Assembly (NCBI RefSeq): GCF_032854445.1
Contig: NW_027018150.1
Span: 1-64,000, forward strand
Source: Liolophura sinensis
Lineage: Eukaryota > Mollusca > Polyplacophora > Chitonida > Chitonidae
Reading direction: 5' to 3'
DNA: 64,000 nucleotides
Below the pieces are notes generated by a model. The model was not told where the DNA came from. It searched no databases and worked only from the letters and a program-made list of their open reading frames with translations. Both the position numbers and the translations under genes were made by a program. Shown one piece after another: positions 23,770 to 35,301 of the stretch; position 1 is the first letter of the stretch; each line of letters starts with the position of its first letter.

Positions 23770-26700
23770 TGACCAGTCGCGATATTACATAGTAAATGTA
23801 GCCGATTTCAATTAGCAAAAAGCCCAGGGAAAAATCCAAAAGTGGAAAAACTGTTCCAATGCTGCTGGTAAGAGGCTAATCCGACGTATTTTGTGACGAG
23901 AAATCGAATGGTGCAAACCGCGTTGCTCTCCGACCAATACTTTTGGCTGTAGCGACAATTGAATGAGCATTTATGATAAAATTACGTGCCCAGCAACGGC
24001 TCTTACTCCATGGAAACCAAGGAAATTTGAAATTTTTAAACAGCTGGAGATGCCTGGCCCAATTGCGCATCTTTTTTCACCTTATTGATGTGGGTCAGTG
24101 TTCAATTGTACTTTTTACAGCAGACTATATCAAGTACCTTGTTGTTTTTATATACAAATGGTGTGGTTTTTCAACATGTAGATAAAGAAATTGAGTTTGT
24201 CTTCGACTTAGAAGTAAGACAATTGCTGGGTGAGTTAAATGGGCTTGGCCCAAAGATTTGACGTCCTCTGGGCTACCGAAGGATACATAACTTATAATCA
24301 AAAGTTGAATACAGTAATGACCAGTCGCGATATTACATAGTAAATGTAGCCGAATTGAATTAGCAAAAAGCCCAGGCAAAAATCCAAAAGTGGAAAAACT
24401 GTTCCAATGCTGCTGGTAAGAGGCTAATCCGACGTATTTTGTGACGAGAAATCGAATGGTGCAAACCGCGTTGCTCTCCGACCAATACTTTTGGCTGTAG
24501 CGACAATTGAATGAGCATTTATGTGAAAATCACGTGCCCAGCAACGGCTCTTACTCCATGGAAACCAAGGAAATTTGCAATTTTTCAACAGCTGGAGATG
24601 CCTGGCCAAATTGCGCATCTTTTGGCACCTTATTGATGTGGGTCAGTGTTTAATTGTACTTTTTACAGCAGACTGTATCAAGTACCTTGTGTTTTTTATA
24701 TACAAGTGGTGTGGTTTTTCAACATGTAGATAAAGACATTGAGTTTGTCTTCGACTTAGAAGTAAGACAATTGCTGGATGAGTTAAATGGGCTTGGCCCA
24801 AAGATTTGACGTCCTCTGGGCTACCGAAGGATACATAACTTATAATCAAAAGTTGAATACAGTAATGACCAGTCGCGATATTACATAGTAAATGTAGCCG
24901 ATTTCAATTAGCAAAAAGCCCAGGCAAAAATCCAAAAGTGGAAAAACTGTTCCAATGCTGCTGGTAAGAGGCTAATCCGACGTATTTTGTGACGAGAAAT
25001 CGAATGGTGCAAACCGCGTTGCTCTCCGACCAATACTTTTGGCTGTAGCGACAATTGAATGAGCATTTATGTGAAAATCACGTGCCTAACAACGGCTCTT
25101 ACTCCATGGAAACCAAGGAAATTTGCAATTTTTCAACAGCTGGAGATGCCTGGCCCAATTGCGCATCTTTTGGCACCTTATTGATGTGGGTCAGTGTTTA
25201 ATTGTACTTTTTACAGCAGACTGTATCAAGTACCTTGTTGTTTTTATATACAAATGGTGTGGTTTTTCAACATGTAGATAAAGACATTGAGTTTGTCTTC
25301 GACTTAGAAGTAAGACAATTGCTGGATGAGTTAAATGGGCTTGGCCCAAAGATTTGACGTCTTCTGGGCTACCGAAGGGCACATAACTTATAATCAAAAG
25401 TTGAATATAGTAATGACCAGTCGCGATATTACATAGTAAATGTAGCCGAATTGAATTAGCAAAAAGCCCAGGCAAAAATCCAAAAGTGGAAAAACTGTTC
25501 CAATGCTGCTGGTAAGAGGCTAATCCGACGTATTTTGTGACGAGAAATCGAATGGTGCAAACCGCGTTGCTCTCCGACCAATACTTTTGGCTGTAGCGAC
25601 AATTGAATGAGCATTTATGTGAAAATCACGTGCCTAACAACGGCTCTTACTCCATGGAAACCAAGGAAATTTGCAATTTTTCAACAGCTGGAGATGCCTG
25701 GCCCAATTGCGCATCTTTTGGCACCTTATTGATGTGGGTCAGTGTTTAATTGTACTTTTTACAGCAGACTGTATCAAGTACCTTGTGTTTTTTATATACA
25801 AATGGTGTGGTTTTTCAACATGTAGATAAAGACATTGAGTTTGTCTTCGACTTAGAAGTAAGACAATTGCTGGATGAGTTAAATGGGCTTGGCCCAAAGA
25901 TTTGACGTCCTCTGGGCTACCGAAGGGCACATAACTTATAATCAAAAGTTGAATATAGTAATGACCAGTCGCGATATTACATAGTAAATGTAGCCGATTT
26001 CAATTAGCAAAAAGCCCAGGCAAAAATCCAAAAGTGGAAAAACTGTTCCAATGCTGCTGGTAAGAGGCTAATCCGACGTATTTTGTGACGAGAAATCGAA
26101 TGGTGCAAACCGCGTTGCTCTCCGACCAATACTTTTGGCTGTAGCGACAATTGAATGAGCATTTATGTGAAAATCACGTGCCTAACAACGGCTCTTACTC
26201 CATGGAAACCAAGGAAATTTGCAATTTTTCAACAGCTGGAGATGCCTGGCCCAATTGCGCATCTTTTGGAACCTTATTGATGTGGGTCAGTGTTCAATTG
26301 TACTTTTTACAGCAGACTGTATCAAGTACCTTGTGTTTTTTATATACAAATGGTGTGGTTTCTCAACATGTAGATAAAGACATTGAGTTTGTCTTCGACT
26401 TAGAAGTAAGACAATTGCTGGATGAGTTAAATGGGCTTGGCCCAAAGATTTGACGTCTTCTGGGCTACCGAAGGGCACATAACTTATAATCAAAAGTTGA
26501 ATATAGTAATGACCAGTCGCGATATTACATAGTAAATGTAGCCGAATTGAATTAGCAAAAAGCCCAGGCAAAAATCCAAAAGTGGAAAAACTGTTCCAAT
26601 GCTGCTGGTAAGAGGCTAATCCGACGTATTTTGTGACGAGAAATCGAATGGTGCAAACCGCGTTGCTGTCCGACCAATACTTTTGGCTGTAGCGACAATT

Positions 26701-29700
26701 GAATGAGCATTTATGTGAAAATCACGTGCCCAGCAACGGGTCTTACTCCATGGAAACCAAGGAAATTTGCAATTTTTCAACCGCTGGAGATGCCTGGCCC
26801 AATTGCGCATCTTTTGGCACCTTATTGATGTGGGTCAGTGTTTAATTGTACTTTTTACAGCAGACTGTATCAAGTACCTTGTGTTTTTTATATACAAATG
26901 GTGTGGTTTTTCAACATGTAGATAAAGACATTGAGTTTGTCTTCGACTTAGAAGTAAGACAATTGCTGGGTGAGTTAAATGGGCTTGGCCCAAAGATTTG
27001 ACGTCCTCTGGGCTACCGAAGGATACATAACTTATAATCAAAAGTTGAATACAGTAATGACCAGTCGCGATATTACATAGTAAATGTAGCCGATTTCAAT
27101 TAGCAAAAAGCCCAGGGAAAAATCCAAAAGTGGAAAAACTGTTCCAATGCTGCTGGTAAGAGGCTAATCCGACGTATTTTGTGACGAGAAATCGAATGGT
27201 GCAAACCGCGTTGCTCTCCGACCAATACTTTTGGCTGTAGCGACAATTGAATGAGCATTTATGATAAAATTACGTGCCCAGCAACGGCTCTTACTCCATG
27301 GAAACCAAGGAAATTTGAAATTTTTAAACAGCTGGAGATGCCTGGCCCAATTGCGCATCTTTTTTCACCTTATTGATGTGGGTCAGTGTTCAATTGTACT
27401 TTTTACAGCAGACTATATTAAGTACCTTGTTGTTTTTATATACAAATGGTGTGGTTTTTCAACATGTAGATAAAGAAATTGAGTTTGTCTTCGACTTAGA
27501 AGTAAGACAATTGCTGGGTGAGTTAAATGGGCTTGGCCCAAAGATTTGACGTCCTCTGGGCTACCCAAGGATACATAACTTATAATCAAAAGTTGAATAC
27601 AGTAATGACCAGTCGCGATATTACATAGTAAATGTAGCCGATTTCAATTAGCAAAAAGCCCAGGGAAAAATCCAAAAGTGGAAAAACTGTTCCAATGCTG
27701 CTGGTAAGAGGCTAATCCGACATATTTTGTGACGAGATATCGAATGGTGCAAACCGCGTTGCTCTCCGACCAATACTTTTGGCTGTAGCGACAATTGAAT
27801 GAGCATTTATGATAAAATTACGTGCCCAGCAACGGCTCTTACTCCATGGAAACCAAGGAAATTTGCAATTTTTAAACAGCTGGAGATGCCTGGCCCAATT
27901 GCGCATCTTTTTTCACCTTATTGATGTGGGTCAGTGTTCAATTGTACTTTTTACAGCAGACTATATCAAGTACCTTGTTGTTTTTATATACAAATGGTGT
28001 GGTTTTTCAACATGTAGATAAAGACATTGAGTTTGTCTTCGACTTAGAAGTAAGACAATTGCTGGGTGAGTTAAATGGGCTTGGCCCAAAGATTTGACGT
28101 CCTCTGGGCTACCGAAGGGCACATAACTTATAATCAAAAGTTGAATACAGTAATGACCAGTCGCGATATTACATAGTAAATGTAGCCGATTTCAAATAGC
28201 AAAAAGCCCAGGCAAAAATCCAAAAGTGGAAAAACTGTTCCAATGCTGCTGGTAAGAGGCTAATCCGACGTATTTTGTGACGAGAAATCGAATGGTGCAA
28301 ATTGCATTGCTCTCCGACCAATACTTTTGGCTGTAGCGACAATTGAATAAGAATATATGTGAAAATCACGTGCCCAGCAACGGCTCTTACTCCATGGAAA
28401 CCAAGGAAATTTGCAACTTTTCAACAGCTGGAGATGCCTGGCCCAATTGCGCATCTTTTGGCACCTTATTGATGTGGGTCAGTGTTTAATTGTACTTTTT
28501 ACAGCAGACTATATCAAGTACCTTGTGTTTTTTATATACAAATGGTGTGGTTTTTCAACATGTAGATAAAGACATTGAGTTTGTCTTCGACTTAGAAGTA
28601 AGACAATTGCTGGATGAGTTAAATGGGCTTGGCCCAAAGATTTGACGTCTTCTGGGCTACCGAAGGGCACATAACTTATAATCAAAAGTTGAATATAGTA
28701 ATGACCAGTCGCGATATTACATAGTAAATGTACCCGAATTTAAATAGCAAAAAGCCCAGGCAAAAATCCAAAAGTGGAAAAACTGTTCCAATTCTGCTGG
28801 TAAGAGGCTAATCCGACGTATTTTGTGACGAGAAATCGAATGGTGCAAACCGCGTTGCTCTCCGACCAATACTTTTGGCTGTAGCGACAATTGAATGAGC
28901 ATTTATGTGAAAATCACGTGCCTAACAACGGCTCTTACTCCATGGAAACCAAGGAAATTTGCAATTTTTCAACAGATGGAGATGCCTGGCCCAATTGCGC
29001 ATCTTTTGGCACCTTATTGATGTGGGTCAGTGTTCAATTGTACTTTTTACAGCAGACTGTATCAAGTACCTTGTGTTTTTTATATACAAATGGTGTGGTT
29101 TCTCAACATGTAGATAAAGACATTGAGTTTGTCTTCGACTTAGAAGTAAGACAATTGCTGGATGAGTTAAATGGGCTTGGCCCAAAGATTTGACGTCTTC
29201 TGGGCTACCGAAGGGCACATAACTTATAATCAAAAGTTGAATATAGTAATGACCAGTCGCGATATTACATAGTAAATGTAGCCGAATTGAATTAGCAAAA
29301 AGCCCAGGCAAAAATCCAAAAGTGGAAAAACTGTTCCAATGCTGCTGGTAAGAGGCTAATCCGACTTATTTTGTGACGAGAAATCGAATGGTGCAAACCG
29401 CGTTGCTCTCCGCCCAATACTTTTGGCTGTAGCGACAATTGAATGAGCATTTATGTAAAAATCACGTGCCCAGCAACGGCTCTTACTCCATGGAAACCAA
29501 GGAAATTTGCAATTTTTCAACAGCTGGAGATGCCTGGCCAAATTGCGCATCTTTTGGCACCTTATTGATGTGGGTCAGTGTTTAATTGTACTTTTTACAG
29601 CAGACTGTATCAAGTACCTTGTGTTTTTTATATACAAATGGTGTGGTTTTTCAACATGTAGATAAAGACATTGAGTTTGTCTTCGACTTAGAAGTAAGAC
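23770..29700. repeat. About 5.9-kb segment repeated at +7,672 (14-mer register), copy 1
   Basis: Shares with 31442-37373 the lone D1, the GTTGTTTTT ordinary monomer, the marker pair (about 26265 and 26663), block 4/5, CCAATTCTGCTGG, CAACAGATGG and GACTTATTTTG. Its first 2.16 kb also matches 18835-20994 at -4,932 (9 monomers), including TACAAGTGG at 19770 and 24702, which the copy at +7,672 lacks. Private changes include AACCGCTGG (about 26780) and CTACCCAAGG (about 27561). Confidence 0.8.
27164..28454. repeat. D1-D2-D3 block 4, D2 subtype with GACATATT
   Basis: Starts 9 monomers after block 3. D2 is a sub-variant with CGACATATTTTG and GAGATATCG at about 27718-27741 and AATTGAATG instead of AATTAAATG. 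D3 has AAATTGCATTGC and TAAGAATATATG. Block 5 shares the D2 subtype and the TTGCATTGC of D3, so blocks 4 and 5 are sister copies. Confidence 0.85.
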
Positions 29701-29848
29701 AATTGCTGGGTGAGTTAAATGGGCTTGGCCCAAAGATTTGACGTCTTCTGGGCTACCGAAGGGCACATAACTTATAATCAAAAGTTGAATATAGTAATGA
29801 CCAGTCGCGATATTACATAGTAAATGTAGCCGAATTTAATTAGCAAAA

Positions 29849-32800
29849 AACCCAGGCAAAAATCCAAAAGTGGAAAAACTGTTCCAATGCTGCTGGTAAG
29901 AGGCTAATCCGACGTATTTTGTGACGAGAAATCGAATGGTGCAAACCGCGTTGCTCTCCGACCAATACTTTTGGCTGTAGCGACAATTGAATGAGCATTT
30001 ATGTGAAAATCACGTGCCTAACAACGGCTCTTACTCCATGGAAACCAAGGAAATTTGCAATTTTTCAACAGCTGGAGATGCCTGGCCCAATTGCGCATCT
30101 TTTGGCACCTTATTGATGTGGGTCAGTGTTTAATTGTACTTTTTACAGCAGACTGTATCAAGTACCTTGTGTTTTTTATATACAAATGGTGTGGTTTTTC
30201 AACATGTAGATAAAGACATTGAGTTTGTCTTCGACTTAGAAGTAAGACAATTGCTGGATGAGTTAAATGGGCTTGGCCCAAAGATTTGACGTCCTCTGGG
30301 CTACCGAAGGGCACATAACTTATAATCAAAAGTTGAATATAGTAATGACCAGTCGCGATATTACATAGTAAATGTAGCCGATTTCAATTAGCAAAAAGCC
30401 CAGGCAAAAATCCAAAAGTGGAAAAACTGTTCCAATGCTGCTGGTAAGAGGCTAATCCGACGTATTTTGTGACGAGAAATCGAATGGTGCAAACCGCGTT
30501 GCTCTCCGACCAATACTTTTGGCTGTAGCGACAATTGAATGAGCATTTATGTGAAAATCACGTGCCTAACAACGGCTCTTACTCCATGGAAACCAAGGAA
30601 ATTTGCAATTTTTCAACAGCTGGAGATGCCTGGCCCAATTGCGCATCTTTTGGAACCTTATTGATGTGGGTCAGTGTTCAATTGTACTTTTTACAGCAGA
30701 CTGTATCAAGTACCTTGTGTTTTTTATATACAAATGGTGTGGTTTCTCAACATGTAGATAAAGACAATGAGTTTGTCTTCGACTTAGAAGTAAGACAATT
30801 GCTGGATGAGTTAAATGGGCTTGGCCCAAAGATTTGACGTCTTCTGGGCTACCGAAGGGCACATAACTTATAATCAAAAGTTGAATATAGTAATGACCAG
30901 TCGCGATATTACATAGTAAATGTAGCCGAATTGAATTAGCAAAAAGCCCAGGCAAAAATCCAAAAGTGGAAAAACTGTTCCAATGCTGCTGGTAAGAGGC
31001 TAATCCGACGTATTTTGTGACGAGAAATCGAATGGTGCAAACCGCGTTGCTGTCCGACCAATACTTTTGGCTGTAGCGACAATTGAATGAGCATTTATGT
31101 GAAAATCACGTGCCCAGCAACGGGTCTTACTCCATGGAAACCAAGGAAATTTGCAATTTTTCAACAGCTGGAGATGCCTGGCCCAATTGCGCATCTTTTG
31201 GCACCTTATTGATGTGGGTCAGTGTTTAATTGTACTTTTTACAGCAGACTGTATCAAGTACCTTGTGTTTTTTATATACAAATGGTGTGGTTTTTCAACA
31301 TGTAGATAAAGACATTGAGTTTGTCTTCGACTTAGAAGTAAGACAATTGCTGGGTGAGTTAAATGGGCTTGGCCCAAAGATTTGACGTCCTCTGGGCTAC
31401 CGAAGGATACATAACTTATAATCAAAAGTTGAATACAGTAATGACCAGTCGCGATATTACATAGTAAATGTAGCCGATTTCAATTAGCAAAAAGCCCAGG
31501 GAAAAATCCAAAAGTGGAAAAACTGTTCCAATGCTGCTGGTAAGAGGCTAATCCGACGTATTTTGTGACGAGAAATCGAATGGTGCAAACCGCGTTGCTC
31601 TCCGACCAATACTTTTGGCTGTAGCGACAATTGAATGAGCATTTATGATAAAATTACGTGCCCAGCAACGGCTCTTACTCCATGGAAACCAAGGAAATTT
31701 GAAATTTTTAAACAGCTGGAGATGCCTGGCCCAATTGCGCATCTTTTTTCACCTTATTGATGTGGGTCAGTGTTCAATTGTACTTTTTACAGCAGACTAT
31801 ATCAAGTACCTTGTTGTTTTTATATACAAATGGTGTGGTTTTTCAACATGTAGATAAAGAAATTGAGTTTGTCTTCGACTTAGAAGTAAGACAATTGCTG
31901 GGTGAGTTAAATGGGCTTGGCCCAAAGATTTGACGTCCTCTGGGCTACCGAAGGATACATAACTTATAATCAAAAGTTGAATACAGTAATGACCAGTCGC
32001 GATATTACATAGTAAATGTAGCCGAATTGAATTAGCAAAAAGCCCAGGCAAAAATCCAAAAGTGGAAAAACTGTTCCAATGCTGCTGGTAAGAGGCTAAT
32101 CCGACGTATTTTGTGACGAGAAATCGAATGGTGCAAACCGCGTTGCTCTCCGACCAATACTTTTGGCTGTAGCGACAATTGAATGAGCATTTATGTGAAA
32201 ATCACGTGCCCAGCAACGGCTCTTACTCCATGGAAACCAAGGAAATTTGCAATTTTTCAACAGCTGGAGATGCCTGGCCAAATTGCGCATCTTTTGGCAC
32301 CTTATTGATGTGGGTCAGTGTTTAATTGTACTTTTTACAGCAGACTGTATCAAGTACCTTGTGTTTTTTATATACAAATGGTGTGGTTTTTCAACATGTA
32401 GATAAAGACATTGAGTTTGTCTTCGACTTAGAAGTAAGACAATTGCTGGATGAGTTAAATGGGCTTGGCCCAAAGATTTGACGTCCTCTGGGCTACCGAA
32501 GGATACATAACTTATAATCAAAAGTTGAATACAGTAATGACCAGTCGCGATATTACATAGTAAATGTAGCCGATTTCAATTAGCAAAAAGCCCAGGCAAA
32601 AATCCAAAAATGGAAAAACTGTTCCAATGCTGCTGGTAAGAGGCTAATCCGACGTATTTTGTGACGAGAAATCGAATGGTGCAAACCGCGTTGCTCTCCG
32701 ACCAATACTTTTGGCTGTAGCGACAATTGAATGAGCATTTATGTGAAAATCACGTGCCTAACAACGGCTCTTACTCCATGGAAACCAAGGAAATTTGCAA

Positions 32801-33598
32801 TTTTTCAACAGCTGGAGATGCCTGGCCCAATTGCGCATCTTTTGGCACCTTATTGATGTGGGTCAGTGTTTAATTGTACTTTTTACAGCAGACTGTATCA
32901 AGTACCTTGTTGTTTTTATATACAAATGGTGTGGTTTTTCAACATGTAGATAAAGACATTGAGTTTGTCTTCGACTTAGAAGTAAGACAATTGCTGGATG
33001 AGTTAAATGGGCTTGGCCCAAAGATTTGACGTCTTCTGGGCTACCGAAGGGCACATAACTTATAATCAAAAGTTGAATATAGTAATGACCAGTCGCGATA
33101 TTACATAGTAAATGTAGCCGAATTGAATTAGCAAAAAGCCCAGGCAAAAATCCAAAAGTGGAAAAACTGTTCCAATGCTGCTGGTAAGAGGCTAATCCGA
33201 CGTATTTTGTGACGAGAAATCGAATGGTGCAAACCGCGTTGCTCTCCGACCAATTACTTTTGGCTGTAGCGACAATTGAATGAGCATTTATGTGAAAATC
33301 ACGTGCCTAACAACGGCTCTTACTCCATGGAAACCAAGGAAATTTGCAATTTTTCAACAGCTGGAGATGCCTGGCCCAATTGCGCATCTTTTGGCACCTT
33401 ATTGATGTGGGTCAGTGTTTAATTGTACTTTTTACAGCAGACTGTATCAAGTACCTTGTGTTTTTTATATACAAATGGTGTGGTTTTTCAACATGTAGAT
33501 AAAGACATTGAGTTTGTCTTCGACTTAGAAGTAAGACAATTGCTGGATGAGTTAAATGGGCTTGGCCCAAAGATTTGACGTCCTCTGGGCTACCGAAG
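29849..33598. repeat. About 7-monomer cassette, copy at 29.8 kb
   Basis: Counterpart of 17245-20994 with the same marker pair (about 30649 and 31047) and lone D1 (about 31653). It has one extra T in CAATTACTTTTGG at 33254-33255 and GACAATGAG at about 30763 where others have GACATTGAG. Confidence 0.75.
33254..33255. other. Single-base insertion (+T)
   Basis: CAATTACTTTTGG where all other copies of this type read CAATACTTTTGG. The monomer is 549 bp. It is private to this copy. Confidence 0.85.
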
Positions 33599-34258
33599 GG
33601 CACATAACTTATAATCAAAAGTTGAATATAGTAATGACCAGTCGCGATATTACATAGTAAATGTAGCCGATTTCAATTAGCAAAATGCCCAGGCAAAAAT
33701 CCAAAAGTGGAAAAACTGTTCCAATGCTGCTGGTAAGAGGCTAATCCGACGTATTTTGTGACGAGAAATCGAATGGTGCAAACCGCGTTGCTCTCCGACC
33801 AATACTTTTGGCTGTAGCGACAATTGAATGAGCATTTATGTGAAAATCACGTGCCTAACAACGGCTCTTACTCCATGGAAACCAAGGAAATTTGCAATTT
33901 TTCAACAGCTGGAGATGCCTGGCCCAATTGCGCATCTTTTGGAACCTTATTGATGTGGGTCAGTGTTCAATTGTACTTTTTACAGCAGACTGTATCAAGT
34001 ACCTTGTGTTTTTTATATACAAATGGTGTGGTTTCTCAACATGTAGATAAAGACATTGAGTTTGTCTTCGACTTAGAAGTAAGACAATTGCTGGATGAGT
34101 TAAATGGGCTTGGCCCAAAGATTTGACGTCTTCTGGGCTACCGAAGGGCACATAACTTATAATCAAAAGTTGAATATAGTAATGACCAGTCGCGATATTA
34201 CATAGTAAATGTAGCCGAATTGAATTAGCAAAAAGCCCAGGCAAAAATCCAAAAGTGG

Positions 34259-34264
34259 AAAAAA
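34259..34264. other. Single-base insertion in an A run (+A)
   Basis: GTGG is followed by six A's where five is the norm. It is private to this copy and could be slippage or a homopolymer sequencing error. Confidence 0.8.
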
Positions 34265-35046
34265 CTGTTCCAATGCTGCTGGTAAGAGGCTAATCCGACG
34301 TATTTTGTGACGAGAAATCGAATGGTGCAAACCGCGTTGCTGTCCGACCAATACTTTTGGCTGTAGCGACAATTGAATGAGCATTTATGTGAAAATCACG
34401 TGCCCAGCAACGGGTCTTACTCCATGGAAACCAAGGAAATTTGCAATTTTTCAACAGCTGGAGATGCCTGGCCCAATTGCGCATCTTTTGGCACCTTATT
34501 GATGTGGGTCAGTGTTTAATTGTACTTTTTACAGCAGACTGTATCAAGTACCTTGTGTTTTTTATATACAAATGGTGTGGTTTTTCAACATGTAGATAAA
34601 GACATTGAGTTTGTCTTCGACTTAGAAGTAAGACAATTGCTGGGTGAGTTAAATGGGCTTGGCCCAAAGATTTGACGTCCTCTGGGCTACCGAAGGATAC
34701 ATAACTTATAATCAAAAGTTGAATACAGTAATGACCAGTCGCGATATTACATAGTAAATGTAGCCGATTTCAATTAGCAAAAAGCCCAGGCAAAAATCCA
34801 AAAGTGGAAAAACTGTTCCAATGCTGCTGGTAAGAGGCTAATCCGACGTATTTTGTGACGAGAAATCGAATGGTGCAAACCGCGTTGCTCTCCGACCAAT
34901 ACTTTTGGCTGTAGCGACAATTGAATGAGCATTTATGATAAAATTACGTGCCCAGCAACGGCTCTTACTCCATGGAAACCAAGGAAATTTGAAATTTTTA
35001 AACAGCTGGAGATGCCTGGCCCAATTGCGCATCTTTTTTCACCTTA

Positions 35047-35301
35047 TTGATGTGGGTCAGTGTTCAATTGTACTTTTTACAGCAGACTATATCAAGTACC
35101 TTGTTGTTTTTATATACAAATGGTGTGGTTTTTCAACATGTAGATAAAGAAATTGAGTTTGTCTTCGACTTAGAAGTAAGACAATTGCTGGGTGAGTTAA
35201 ATGGCTTGGCCCAAAGATTTGACGTCCTCTGGGCTACCGAAGGATACATAACTTATAATCAAAAGTTGAATACAGTAATGACCAGTCGCGATATTACATA
35301 G
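35047..35301 (+). other. Plus-strand ORF extended by the G deletion (84 codons)
   Basis: The one-base deletion near 35204 moves this frame past the usual TGA and adds about 30 codons, ending at ACATAG. The added tail has a normal residue mix, but I recognise no family. It is a single copy in 117 and therefore not evidence of a functional gene. It could be a relic frame of an ancestral coding sequence, or chance. Confidence 0.7.
35201..35206. other. Single-base deletion in a G run (-G)
   Basis: ATGGCTTGG where others read ATGGGCTTGG. The monomer is 547 bp. It also breaks the 5-bp hairpin stem present in other monomers and shifts the plus-strand frame. Confidence 0.8.
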
